Shown here: in pieces, positions 18,081-26,637 of the stretch
How positions within the stretch are numbered: the stretch's first letter is position 1
How the letters are laid out: each line of letters opens with the position of its first letter
DNA from: JAAXKN01 sp050258815
Lineage (GTDB): Bacteria; Bacteroidota; Ignavibacteria; Ignavibacteriales; SURF-24
NCBI GenBank assembly: GCA_050258815.1
Contig: JBLMZM010000290.1
Coordinates: forward strand, 1-64,000
DNA: 64,000 nucleotides
Reading direction: 5' to 3'
The notes under the pieces: generated by a model
What the model was told of the DNA's origin: nothing
Seen by the model: only the letters and a program-made list of their open reading frames with translations
The model's database searches: none
Position numbers and translations under genes: made by a program

Positions 18081-19961
18081 TCAGGACGTCCTTCCAAATC
18101 TTTTATCAAACTCCTCCAGAGGAATTTTAATAACGATGGGACGGCCGTGAGGGCAAACGTAAGGCATAGAGGTTGCAAACAGTTGATCAACCAGCAGACG
18201 CATTTCCTTTTCGGACAATTTATCGCCTGCCTTTATTGCAGTTTTGCAGGAAAAGGACTTTGCCAGGTTATCCTTTTCTTCAAGATGCTTCTCTCTCTGG
18301 TTTTTTTTATATTCGTCAACAATCTCCAGCAGAATTCTTTCTTCCGTACCAAGTTTTACATCCTGTGGCACACCATCAACAACTACGGTGTTCTTGCTGA
18401 AGAATTTAATTTCAAATCCCAGCTTTGTCAGGAAGGGCTGCAGCTCCTTTAGCAGCGCATAGTCACCGGGATCTACCATAATTGTCTGGGAGAATAAAAG
18501 CTGTTGAGAAAACGGAAAGTCGGCATTAAAGGATTTCTGGGCTTTTTCATATAGAATCCTTTCGTGAGCAACGTGCTGATCAATGATCATAAGACCGCTT
18601 TTTATCTGCGAAAGGATATATTTATTGTGCAGTTGAATAATAAATGAAGTAAATACCCGGACATCTTCGCTCTCAGAGCTTTCTGCCGGTACTGAATGAA
18701 ATATTTCCCTGTTTTCCATTTCTCTGAAAGGATGGTTAATAGCTTCCGGTGGAGAAGTCCTCCTGATTTCCGGATTCAAGGAACTGAACAGCAAGTCAAT
18801 ATCCCTGTCACTGAAATTTGAATTACGACCCGCTCCCTGGTTACCGGACCTGTCATTAAAAACTGGACGGTCCTCAAAGTTTCCCTTTTCAGTTCTTTGC
18901 TGGTTATCAAATTGCAGTCTTTCATTATTTACATCTCCCCCGCCTGAAAAGGACATGGCAGGGACCAAATCGTAACTGCCGAGACTCTTCTTAATTACAG
19001 CATGCATAAAGGTATAGACATCCTTTTCATCCTCGAATTTCACCTCAAGTTTTGAGGGATGTACATTGATATCAATTCCTCTTGGGTCCAGTTCAATGAA
19101 TAATATAAAGAACGGGTAGTCCCCTTTATCCAGAATATTTTCGTATGCATGGAAAACCGCATGGTTCACCTGCTTGCTGACAACAAACCTGTTATTAATA
19201 AACAAATACTGTTCACCCTTACTTTTGCGCAGGTATGCAGGTTTTGCTATATAACCCGAAACGCTCAGGAAATTAGTCATTTCTTTTACTTCAACCAGTG
19301 CTTCGAGCATATTATCAGCAAAAACAGCCCTGATACGGTCATCTCTTGAACCTGCTTCGAAATCAAAAATGAGATCATCGTCATTATAGAATTTAAAGGC
19401 AATACCAGGCTGGCTCAGGGCAATTCTTTTGAATGTTTCAATAATGTGTTTTAGTTCTGTAGCATCCGATTTTAGGAAATTTCTTCTTGCAGGTGTATTG
19501 AAAAAAAGGTTTTTGACAGAAATCGAAGTTCCCTTGGAAAATGAACCCTTTTCTCTGATTATTGTAGAACCATCTTCAATTTTAAGGCAGATACCGATCT
19601 CCTGGTCCCGTGTCTCCGTCTTTATCTCCAGCTGGCTTACAGCAGCAATTGAGCTTAAAGCCTCTCCCCTGAATCCAAGTGTTTTGATGGCTTCAAGATC
19701 TTCATACGTATGGATCTTACTGGTAGCGTGCCGCTGAATGCACATCAGTGCATCTGACTCCTCCATTCCATCACCATTATCGGCTACCTGAATGAGTAAT
19801 TTTCCTGCCCTTTTAACAATAACGTCTATACTTGTTGCATTGGCATCTATTGAATTTTCAAGAAGTTCTTTAATAACAGATTCCGGACGCTGTACAACTT
19901 CACCCGCAGCAATTTTATTGGCAATATTTTCCGGGAGTATTTTAATTTTATTTGAATTCAT
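18081..19961 (-). CDS. mutL: DNA mismatch repair protein MutL
   Basis: 626 residues. The GHKL ATPase domain opens with IANKIAAGEVVQRPESVIKE and includes DNGDGM and GFRGEAL. A low-complexity linker (about 340-430) leads to the C-terminal dimerisation/endonuclease domain with IDQHVAHERILYE, which fits the DQHA(X)2E(X)4E metal motif, plus SCKTAIKAG and CPHGRP. An active nicking MutL is therefore expected, consistent with the absence of a MutH-type system in most bacteria. folA starts 24 nt downstream on the same strand. Confidence 0.97.
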   Translation of the reverse strand: MNSNKIKILPENIANKIAAGEVVQRPESVIKELLENSIDANATSIDVIVKRAGKLLIQVADNGDGMEESDALMCIQRHATSKIHTYEDLEAIKTLGFRGEALSSIAAVSQLEIKTETRDQEIGICLKIEDGSTIIREKGSFSKGTSISVKNLFFNTPARRNFLKSDATELKHIIETFKRIALSQPGIAFKFYNDDDLIFDFEAGSRDDRIRAVFADNMLEALVEVKEMTNFLSVSGYIAKPAYLRKSKGEQYLFINNRFVVSKQVNHAVFHAYENILDKGDYPFFILFIELDPRGIDINVHPSKLEVKFEDEKDVYTFMHAVIKKSLGSYDLVPAMSFSGGGDVNNERLQFDNQQRTEKGNFEDRPVFNDRSGNQGAGRNSNFSDRDIDLLFSSLNPEIRRTSPPEAINHPFREMENREIFHSVPAESSESEDVRVFTSFIIQLHNKYILSQIKSGLMIIDQHVAHERILYEKAQKSFNADFPFSQQLLFSQTIMVDPGDYALLKELQPFLTKLGFEIKFFSKNTVVVDGVPQDVKLGTEERILLEIVDEYKKNQREKHLEEKDNLAKSFSCKTAIKAGDKLSEKEMRLLVDQLFATSMPYVCPHGRPIVIKIPLEEFDKRFGRTS

Positions 19962-19984
19962 ATTCTTCTTTCGTTACAACCTTA

Positions 19985-20464
19985 TTATTTTCTTACGTAA
20001 AGAATTACATCAAAATCGGGATAATTAATTTTCGTCTCTTCTTCCCACTTGTTCTTGTCAAAATCAGGAAAGAAAGTATCACCTTCAGCCACTATTTTCA
20101 TTCTTGAGATACTCATTACATCAGCAGTTTTTATGGCCTGTTTGTATATTTCCCCGCCGCCGATTATAAATACCTTCTCGGATTTCTCTGTTTCGCGGCA
20201 ATAAGCATAAGCAGATTCAAGTGTATTGAATACCTTCACTCCTTCAAGATCATAATTCAGTTCTTTGTTTCGTGAAATAACTATATTCAGTCTTCCTTTA
20301 AGGGGTTTTTTCAGGGATTCAAAGGTTTTTCTTCCCATAATCACAGGGAACCCCATAGTCAACGATTTAAAGTACTGCAGGTCCTCCTTTGAGTGCCAGG
20401 GGATCATCCCATTCCTACCAATTACACCGTTTTTTGCTACAGCAACAACAATTATTTTCTGCAA
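19985..20464 (-). CDS. folA: Dihydrofolate reductase
   Basis: 159 residues, the standard length. Motifs include GVIGRNGMIPWHSKEDLQYF (substrate pocket), VIMGRKTFES and FIIGGGEIYKQAI (NADPH site). The enzyme regenerates tetrahydrofolate. The start appears to be TTG: the codon is preceded by AAAGGG with 5-nt spacing, and the N-terminus (QKIIVVAVAKNGVIG) is of correct length. thyA lies 135 bp upstream on the same strand, the usual thymidylate pairing, since ThyA produces dihydrofolate that FolA recycles. Confidence 0.96.
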   Translation of the reverse strand: MQKIIVVAVAKNGVIGRNGMIPWHSKEDLQYFKSLTMGFPVIMGRKTFESLKKPLKGRLNIVISRNKELNYDLEGVKVFNTLESAYAYCRETEKSEKVFIIGGGEIYKQAIKTADVMSISRMKIVAEGDTFFPDFDKNKWEEETKINYPDFDVILYVRK

Positions 20465-20599
20465 TTTATCCCTTTATAATAAGTAATAATTCCAAGCCAA
20501 AAATGAAATCAGAATTGCTGGTTTTAGCCGCTCCTTATGTGTGGATTGTTCCTGATCACATATTGAGGACTGGTTCACGATTCCTGCTTATATACTGCT

Positions 20600-21439
20600 T
20601 TATACAGCTACTTCAAACTTAATTCTTTCGTGAGATCTATAGTTTAACAGTTCAAAATCATCGAACGTCAGTTCATCAATTGGTTTTTTTGCAATCTTCA
20701 GTTGTGGCAATGGCAATGGTTCACGCTTTAACTGCTCTTTTAATCCTTCAAGGTGATCATATTGTTCCAATGGTGAACCTTTATCTGCCACATATATATG
20801 TGCATCAATGATACTATGAGCAAAATAACCGAGTTCAAGCCCGGTCTCCTGAGCAATAATCTGTGTCAGCAATGAATATGCAGCAAGGTTAAACGGAATA
20901 CCAAGCGCGATGTCCCCTGAGCGCTGGGAAAGATGGCAGTTCAGTTTCCCGTCATTTACATTAAATACGTAAGTATAGTGGCATGGAGGCAGTTTGCTTT
21001 TAATGGCATTCCCAGGCTCCCAGGCCGATACTACGAGTCTTCTGCTGTAAGGGTTGGTCTTTAGTGTATCAATTACATATTTAATCTGATCTATTTCAGT
21101 AACCTTCCAGTTTCCGTTTTGATCCTTTTCAGCACTTGGGAAATGACGCCAGTAATAGCCATAAGCTGTCTCAAGATTCCCGTTTTCATCTGCCCAGGCG
21201 TCCCATATTTTAGTATGTTTCCTGAGATTCCTGATATGATTATCGCCGGAAAGATACCAAAGGACCTCATGCAGCAATGAATTCCACATCATTTTTTTAG
21301 TTGTTAAAAGCGGAAAACCCTTGCTTAAGTCCACCCTGTAATGAGCAGAGAAATAAGAAATTGTATCAATACCTGTACGCGACGGCTTCCGCGTCCCGTT
21401 TTCAATTACCAGTTTCACTAAATCGAGATATTCTTTCAT
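20600..21439 (-). CDS. thyA: Thymidylate synthase
   Basis: 279 residues. The catalytic cysteine lies in LPPCHYTYVF (C153), and the phosphate-binding SQRSGDIALGIPFN motif and the start region PSRTGIDTISYF are intact. It methylates dUMP to dTMP with methylenetetrahydrofolate, yielding dihydrofolate. folA follows downstream on the same strand. The presence of ThyA rather than flavin-dependent ThyX fits with the need for FolA. Confidence 0.97.
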   Translation of the reverse strand: MKEYLDLVKLVIENGTRKPSRTGIDTISYFSAHYRVDLSKGFPLLTTKKMMWNSLLHEVLWYLSGDNHIRNLRKHTKIWDAWADENGNLETAYGYYWRHFPSAEKDQNGNWKVTEIDQIKYVIDTLKTNPYSRRLVVSAWEPGNAIKSKLPPCHYTYVFNVNDGKLNCHLSQRSGDIALGIPFNLAAYSLLTQIIAQETGLELGYFAHSIIDAHIYVADKGSPLEQYDHLEGLKEQLKREPLPLPQLKIAKKPIDELTFDDFELLNYRSHERIKFEVAV

Positions 21440-21614
21440 TTTCGACTATATATTTTGAGAAAATTTAACCGTTAGAGTTAAGATAATGCTCTTTTCTAAT
21501 ATTTGGAATTAATTTATTAAAATCTGTTGAATTTAAGCTGCAGAATAAAATTCTTTTTCTGCTGAAGTTGAATTACTATCCAGGTTTATATTATTGGGAT
21601 ATGCAATATACTAC

Positions 21615-22778
21615 CTACTGGATTTCCTTTGCAAAATATATTTTTAAAATATCAGTTACTGTTTTTTTTATCCCGGATCTGATATTTTGAATGCATTCCT
21701 GATCGGTGCTAAAGTAACCCGATATTTCAATAAAATGCAGGTCCGGCCTCTTAAACTGGTCCGGAATATCTTTTATTTTTCCGGCACAAATAAAAACCGG
21801 AATTCCGGTTCCAAGAAACTCATGCAGGAGCAGATATACACCCTTTTTATGTAACGACTGGGAATCAAAAGATCCCTCACCTGTAATAATAATATCGGGT
21901 TTTATCCTGTCTTTAACAATTCCCAGATCCTGCCTCATGAATTCCTCTGCAAATCTATATTTCGCCCCCAGGAAATGGTAAAATCCTCCTGACAATCCGC
22001 CACCTGCCCCGTATAGATTGTGCACGTTCTCTGCAGATCCGGGCACTGTCAGTTCAATAATTCTGGTTATTCCCTTTTCAAGCAGCAGTACTTCTTCGAA
22101 TGTAGCTCCTTTTTGCGGTGCAAAGACCATGCTGGCACCAGTTGGACCCAGAAGTGGAATATCAACATCCAGGATTAAATCAATATTAAAGGGAAGAACA
22201 GGCTTTTGCCAGTAAACTCTTTCAGCTAAATGGAAATTTGCCGGCACAGGAAATAGCTCTTCTCCATTTTTATCAATAAGTTTCATCCCCAGGGCAGCAC
22301 ACATACCTATTCCAAAATCGCTTGTACCCGTACCGCCAATACCTACTACAATTTTATCAATACCCAATCTCTGGGTGGCACAGTCCTGTTTTAACAAATT
22401 GATCAGGTCACCCATCCCCTGTGAACTCAGGCTCAGAGGATGTCTCATACCTGAAGGAATAATCTTGAGACCCAGAACATCAGCAGATTCAACAAAAACC
22501 GTGCGTAATTTATAAGAATATCCACACCGGACATTCATTAAATCGTTACTGTATGGCGTCCTGATCTTGTAATCCAGTATCCTGAGGTCAAACTTTTCGA
22601 TGCATACGTTAAGGAATCCGTCCCCTCCGTCAGAAATCGGGACAGACTGAATAACCAGGTTCTGCCCTGGATATCTCACTGTAAATTCACTTTCAAGTGC
22701 TTCTTTAAAGTAACGGGCTATAGTAACTGAATCCGCACATTCCTTGAAACTGTTTGGAGCTACTAATATTTCCGGCAT
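21615..22778 (-). CDS. glxK: Glycerate kinase
   Basis: 387 residues of the GlxK/GarK type. The N-terminal IL-VAPNSFKE motif, IPISDGGDGF and GIGGTGTSDFGIG are characteristic of this fold, as is GAGGGLSGG in the second domain. The enzyme phosphorylates glycerate (2- or 3-phosphoglycerate product, depending on type). It follows the HIT gene by 19 nt on the same strand, so the two are likely one transcript, although no functional link between them is known. Confidence 0.9.
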   Translation of the reverse strand: MPEILVAPNSFKECADSVTIARYFKEALESEFTVRYPGQNLVIQSVPISDGGDGFLNVCIEKFDLRILDYKIRTPYSNDLMNVRCGYSYKLRTVFVESADVLGLKIIPSGMRHPLSLSSQGMGDLINLLKQDCATQRLGIDKIVVGIGGTGTSDFGIGMCAALGMKLIDKNGEELFPVPANFHLAERVYWQKPVLPFNIDLILDVDIPLLGPTGASMVFAPQKGATFEEVLLLEKGITRIIELTVPGSAENVHNLYGAGGGLSGGFYHFLGAKYRFAEEFMRQDLGIVKDRIKPDIIITGEGSFDSQSLHKKGVYLLLHEFLGTGIPVFICAGKIKDIPDQFKRPDLHFIEISGYFSTDQECIQNIRSGIKKTVTDILKIYFAKEIQ

Positions 22779-22797
22779 AATCTCATATCCGTCTGAT

Positions 22798-23304
22798 TTA
22801 CTGTTTTATCAGTTCCCTGAATGCACTGACCAGCTTGTTTTTAGTAGCAAGCAGATCCTCGGAAATAACTTTCACCTCTCCGATTGCCGGCATAAAGTTT
22901 ATGTCGCCATTCCATCTGGGCACTACATGGAAATGAATGTGTGTGTCAATTCCGGCTCCGGCAGCCTTTCCAATGTTTGCCCCGACATTGAATCCATGGG
23001 GCTGCATTGCTACACCCAGAGCTCTGGTTGTCAGCTGCAGGTTCCTCATTATCTCAGTATTTTCTTCCATGCTCAGGCTCTGAAAATCACTAGTATGCCT
23101 GTGGGGTACAACCATGAGGTGGCCGCTGTTATAAGGATAGAGATTAAGTACAACAAAAGTCAGCCTGTCCTTAAATACAACCAGGTTCCCCGGGTCCGTA
23201 ATATCTGTATTCTCCTGATCACAGAAGACGCATTTATCCGACTTATTCTCATTTTTGAAAGATTCTATATATTGGGATCTCCATGGAGACCATAATTTAT
23301 CCAT
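22798..23304 (-). CDS. HIT-family nucleotide hydrolase/phosphorylase
   Basis: 168 residues from the ATG that gives the conserved start MDKLWSPWRSQYI, with GGGG 7 nt upstream; a second ATG lies 6 nt earlier. The zinc-type CVFC motif follows the N-terminus, and the histidine triad reads HIHFHVVPRW. The long N-terminal extension and the CxxC resemble Ap4A phosphorylase/hydrolase-type HIT proteins (for example Rv2613c relatives). The gene starts only 19 nt past the T run of the terminator of the upstream EF-G-like gene, so its transcription may depend on readthrough or on a promoter inside that gene's end. Confidence 0.87.
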   Translation of the reverse strand: MDKLWSPWRSQYIESFKNENKSDKCVFCDQENTDITDPGNLVVFKDRLTFVVLNLYPYNSGHLMVVPHRHTSDFQSLSMEENTEIMRNLQLTTRALGVAMQPHGFNVGANIGKAAGAGIDTHIHFHVVPRWNGDINFMPAIGEVKVISEDLLATKNKLVSAFRELIKQ

Positions 23305-23322
23305 ATACATGCCCCGTTCTGT

Positions 23323-23355
23323 AAAAAAAAAGGCGGAAGAATAGTCCTCCGCCTT
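23323..23355 (-). terminator. Intrinsic terminator of the EF-G-like gene
   Basis: AAGGCGGA (minus strand 23355-23348) pairs with TCCGCCTT (23337-23330), and a run of nine T follows (23331-23323 on the minus strand). The stem begins 19 nt after the stop of the EF-G-like gene and ends just before the HIT start. Confidence 0.85.
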
Positions 23356-23374
23356 GAATTCAATAAATAGAAAA

Positions 23375-25465
23375 TTATTCTTCTTCTCTCGATTTTTTGT
23401 ACTCTTCAATAATTTTACCTTCAACTTCCTTGGGTACCTCTTCATAATGAGAAAATTTCATCTTGTAGATACCACGTCCGGAAGTCAGGCTTCTCAGGTG
23501 AGTAGAATATCTGTACAATTCTGAAAGCGGCACGTTTGCCTTGATGATCTGGAATGGGCCTTCAGAATCCATACCGAGGATTTTACCGCGCCGGCTGGAC
23601 AGGTTACCCATAACATCACCCATGAACTCTTCAGGTACAGTAACTTCCACTTCGTATATCGGTTCCAGAATCACGGGTTTTGCATCCATAAAGCCCTTTT
23701 TGAATGCCTGCGAAGCGGCAATCTTAAAGGACATTTCATCTGAATCCACGTCGTGGAAAGATCCAAAGAATAATGTAGTTTTAATATCGATTATTTTTGA
23801 GCCGGTCAGAATTCCGCGCTGCATCGTTTCAACGACACCTTTTTCTACTGCGGGAACAAATCTTCCGGGGATAACACCACCGACTATTGCATTTACAAAC
23901 TCGAAACCTGTTCCCCTGGGGAGAGGTTCGATTTTCAGGAAAACGTGTCCATACTGGCCGCGTCCACCGGACTGTTTCTTGTGTTTGTACTCTGCAGAGT
24001 CACAGCGTCCCTTGATTGTTTCCCTGTAAGGAATCCTGGGTTCTGCCAGATCCACTTCAACTCCATACCTGTCTTTTAACATTTTAACTGCAAGAGACAG
24101 CTGCAGTTCGCCCTGTCCTGATACAATAGTCTGACTCAGTTCTGGATCGAATTTAACAGAAAATGTGGGATCTTCTTCGTGCAACGTATGCAGACCAGCT
24201 GAAATCTTGTCTTCATCTCCCTTGGCTTTAGGAATAATGGCGCCATTGATGATAGCTTCCGGAAATTTCACAGGAGGTAACACAACCGGGAAATTTTTTG
24301 AAGTAAGAGTGTTACTGGTATGAGTATCCTTCAATTTCACAACAGCACCAAAATCACCGGCATAGATTTTTGCAGCATCTTTCCTGTTCTTGCCATTCAG
24401 GAAAAACATCTGGCTCAATCTTTCAGTTTTTCCGTTGTTCTGGTTAATCAGGTCCAGGCCTGCGCTTACCGAACCAGAAAAAACCTTAAATACTGAAAGT
24501 TCACCTACGTGCTGTTCAGACAGTGTTTTGAATACAAACATTACGGGTTCAGCCTTTGAATCACATGGTACTGCAACTTTCTGGTCCTTGTCCTTCAAGA
24601 TTCCCTCAATTCCATCTCTTTCAACAGGCGAAGGGAAATATTTAGAAGCAAAATCCAGGAAGTTATTTACGCCAACACCTTTAATAGCTGAAACTGCAAA
24701 AGCAGGAATCAGACCTCTTTTCAGAACGGCTAATTTGAGCCCTCGCTGTAACTCATCTTCAGTGAGCGTACCATTTTCAAAAAACGTATTTAACAGGTCC
24801 TCATCCGATTCAGCAACTTTCTCTACCAAAGCTTCCCTTAAAGATTCAGCCTGGGCTTTTACATCTGCCGGGATTTCAGTTTCAGTAATTTTCTTGCTGC
24901 CTGCGGTGCCATAGGTATAAGCTTTTTGTTTGATGACATCAACAACAGTATCGAAATTAACACCTTCCTTTGCCGGGAAAGTCACGACAGTTACATCAGA
25001 ACTTAACCTGTCTTTAGCCCCATCTATCGTTTCATTAAACTTTGAATGTTCATTATCAACTTTATTAATAAGAACAGCTGCCGGCAGTTGATATTCTTTT
25101 ACAAAATTCCATGTAGCTTCACTTCCTACTTCTACTCCTTCAGCAGATTTAAGTACAGCTATTGCAGTATCTGCAACATGAAGAGAGCTTTTTACCTGTC
25201 CAATAAAATCAGAGTAACCTGGAGTATCCAAGATGTTAATTTTGGTATTATTCCATTCAACGTGAAGAGGAGTGGCAGCAATTGAGATTTGTCTTTCAAT
25301 TTCATTGGTATTATAATCAGAGGTCGTATTTCCTTCTTCGACCTTACCAATTCTATTAATTTCACCACCTGTAAACAGTATTAACTCAGATAACGAAGTT
25401 TTACCGCTTCCGCCATGACCAATGAACGCAATATTCCGGATAGAATCCGATCCGTATTCTTTCAA
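23375..25465 (-). CDS. EF-G-like translational GTPase
   Basis: 696 residues. The GTP-binding motifs are GHGGSGKTS (residues 16-24), DTPGYSDF and NKVD, followed by EF-G domains II to V (QSGGRGQYGHV in domain IV). The sequence matches the EF-G-like subfamily rather than canonical FusA, in which the switch I region is different. Its role is not settled; relatives are thought to act in ribosome function under stress or are alternatives to EF-G. The start is TTG with GGAGGT immediately upstream, a strong site. It is downstream of the YtxH and DUF948 genes in one likely operon, so the three may act together. Confidence 0.88.
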   Translation of the reverse strand: MKEYGSDSIRNIAFIGHGGSGKTSLSELILFTGGEINRIGKVEEGNTTSDYNTNEIERQISIAATPLHVEWNNTKINILDTPGYSDFIGQVKSSLHVADTAIAVLKSAEGVEVGSEATWNFVKEYQLPAAVLINKVDNEHSKFNETIDGAKDRLSSDVTVVTFPAKEGVNFDTVVDVIKQKAYTYGTAGSKKITETEIPADVKAQAESLREALVEKVAESDEDLLNTFFENGTLTEDELQRGLKLAVLKRGLIPAFAVSAIKGVGVNNFLDFASKYFPSPVERDGIEGILKDKDQKVAVPCDSKAEPVMFVFKTLSEQHVGELSVFKVFSGSVSAGLDLINQNNGKTERLSQMFFLNGKNRKDAAKIYAGDFGAVVKLKDTHTSNTLTSKNFPVVLPPVKFPEAIINGAIIPKAKGDEDKISAGLHTLHEEDPTFSVKFDPELSQTIVSGQGELQLSLAVKMLKDRYGVEVDLAEPRIPYRETIKGRCDSAEYKHKKQSGGRGQYGHVFLKIEPLPRGTGFEFVNAIVGGVIPGRFVPAVEKGVVETMQRGILTGSKIIDIKTTLFFGSFHDVDSDEMSFKIAASQAFKKGFMDAKPVILEPIYEVEVTVPEEFMGDVMGNLSSRRGKILGMDSEGPFQIIKANVPLSELYRYSTHLRSLTSGRGIYKMKFSHYEEVPKEVEGKIIEEYKKSREEE

Positions 25466-25497
25466 GTGACCTCCACAAAGTTAATATTTTCTCTTAT

Positions 25498-25893
25498 TTA
25501 TTTATTTTTTAGAGTAGTCCAGAAGGCCGATATTCCTCGTGAAACTCCAACTACTTTCTTAAACCAGTCGGCACCCGGATTCTCAATATTAGCTTTTATT
25601 TGTTTTGTCTTATGCAGAAGGTCGTCAGCCTTATCTTTAAGGTTTTCAATAATCAGTTTGACAGCCTTTACAACTGACTCGACTTCCTCTGTGATTAAAA
25701 CAACTTTGCCACTTAAAATATCTACGTTCGTTAGAATAGGATCAACTTTTGCCTTAATTTGTTCTACATCCCGTTGAACCGAAGCAATAGTTTTAGTTAT
25801 TTGCTTGAGAGTTACCACAAGATAAATGCATAATATAGATGCCGATATTAATAGCACTATTAAAAATATACGTACGGCTATTTCCCAATCCAT
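25498..25893 (-). CDS. DUF948-like single-pass membrane protein
   Basis: 131 residues: one N-terminal membrane helix (about 6-27) followed by a long coiled coil with hydrophobic heptads to the C-terminus. This is the layout of DUF948 proteins such as YtxG of Bacillus, which lie in operons with YtxH, exactly as here (YtxH is directly upstream). The start has AAGGAGG upstream of ATG. Function is unknown; general-stress-associated in Bacillus. Confidence 0.75.
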   Translation of the reverse strand: MDWEIAVRIFLIVLLISASILCIYLVVTLKQITKTIASVQRDVEQIKAKVDPILTNVDILSGKVVLITEEVESVVKAVKLIIENLKDKADDLLHKTKQIKANIENPGADWFKKVVGVSRGISAFWTTLKNK

Positions 25894-25990
25894 AGAATTT
25901 CCTCCTTCTTAAATGACGTTACTATTAGTTTTCGGAATAGAATAAACTAAAATAGTTGAAGGAACCAGTAACAAAGACTTTCTGCTGAGA

Positions 25991-26407
25991 CTATGACTTC
26001 TGTTCGTTCTTGTATGCATCAACACCAGCCTTGAAAGCACTCTTTAGCTTATCACCCTCTCTTTCAACGGTATCTTTACCGGTACTTAGAAAATCATTTG
26101 CCTTGCCCTTTGCGTCGTGCATGATTTTTTCGGCATCCTGTAACAGATCATCCACTTTTACCTTTGCATCAGAGATAAGCTTTTCGGACTTTTTTTTTCC
26201 GTCATTAATTAATTCTATGGCTTTTTCTTTAGCTTCAGCAAGATATTGTTCAGCGTCTTCCTTCAGTTCGTCAGTCTTTTCTTTAATATCGCTTCTCAAT
26301 TCCTTGCCGCTTTTAGGGGCATATAGAAGAGCAACAATAGAACCGACAACAGAACCGGTAATAAAACCGATCAACATTCCTTTTCCAAGACCATTATCTC
26401 TTGACAT
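25991..26407 (-). CDS. YtxH-like protein
   Basis: 138 residues. The N-terminal glycine-rich membrane helix GFITGSVVGSIVALLYAPKSGKELR is the YtxH domain, followed by a Lys/Glu-rich helix that reads as a long amphipathic or coiled region. AAGGAGG precedes ATG, a strong site. First gene of the YtxH-DUF948-EF-G-like operon. Two further YtxH paralogues lie at 59.3 and 59.8 kb. Confidence 0.82.
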   Translation of the reverse strand: MSRDNGLGKGMLIGFITGSVVGSIVALLYAPKSGKELRSDIKEKTDELKEDAEQYLAEAKEKAIELINDGKKKSEKLISDAKVKVDDLLQDAEKIMHDAKGKANDFLSTGKDTVEREGDKLKSAFKAGVDAYKNEQKS

Positions 26408-26524
26408 AGTGCCTCCTTAATTTTTAATAGTTCTAAGTAAAATAACAAGCCATCGGTTGAAAATCAACCAAATTGACCCTTCAGTTACTGGAGAATTCAG
26501 TTATCGTGTGATCCAAATAAGAAA

Positions 26525-26568
26525 CGAAGCAATTTTAAGACATTGAATACAAGTTTAAAATTGCTTCG
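26525..26568 (-). terminator. Terminator-like hairpin after icd
   Basis: A perfect 14-bp inverted repeat (CGAAGCAATTTTAA, 26525-26538, with 26555-26568) with a 16-nt loop lies 70 nt after the icd stop. Downstream on the minus strand is TTTCTTATTT, a weak T tract. It most likely ends the icd transcript. Confidence 0.6.
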
Positions 26569-26637
26569 ATTATTAAAGTCAATGCATACTACAGTAACTT
26601 TCTGAAATGAACATAATATATTTTAAGTATATCAAAT

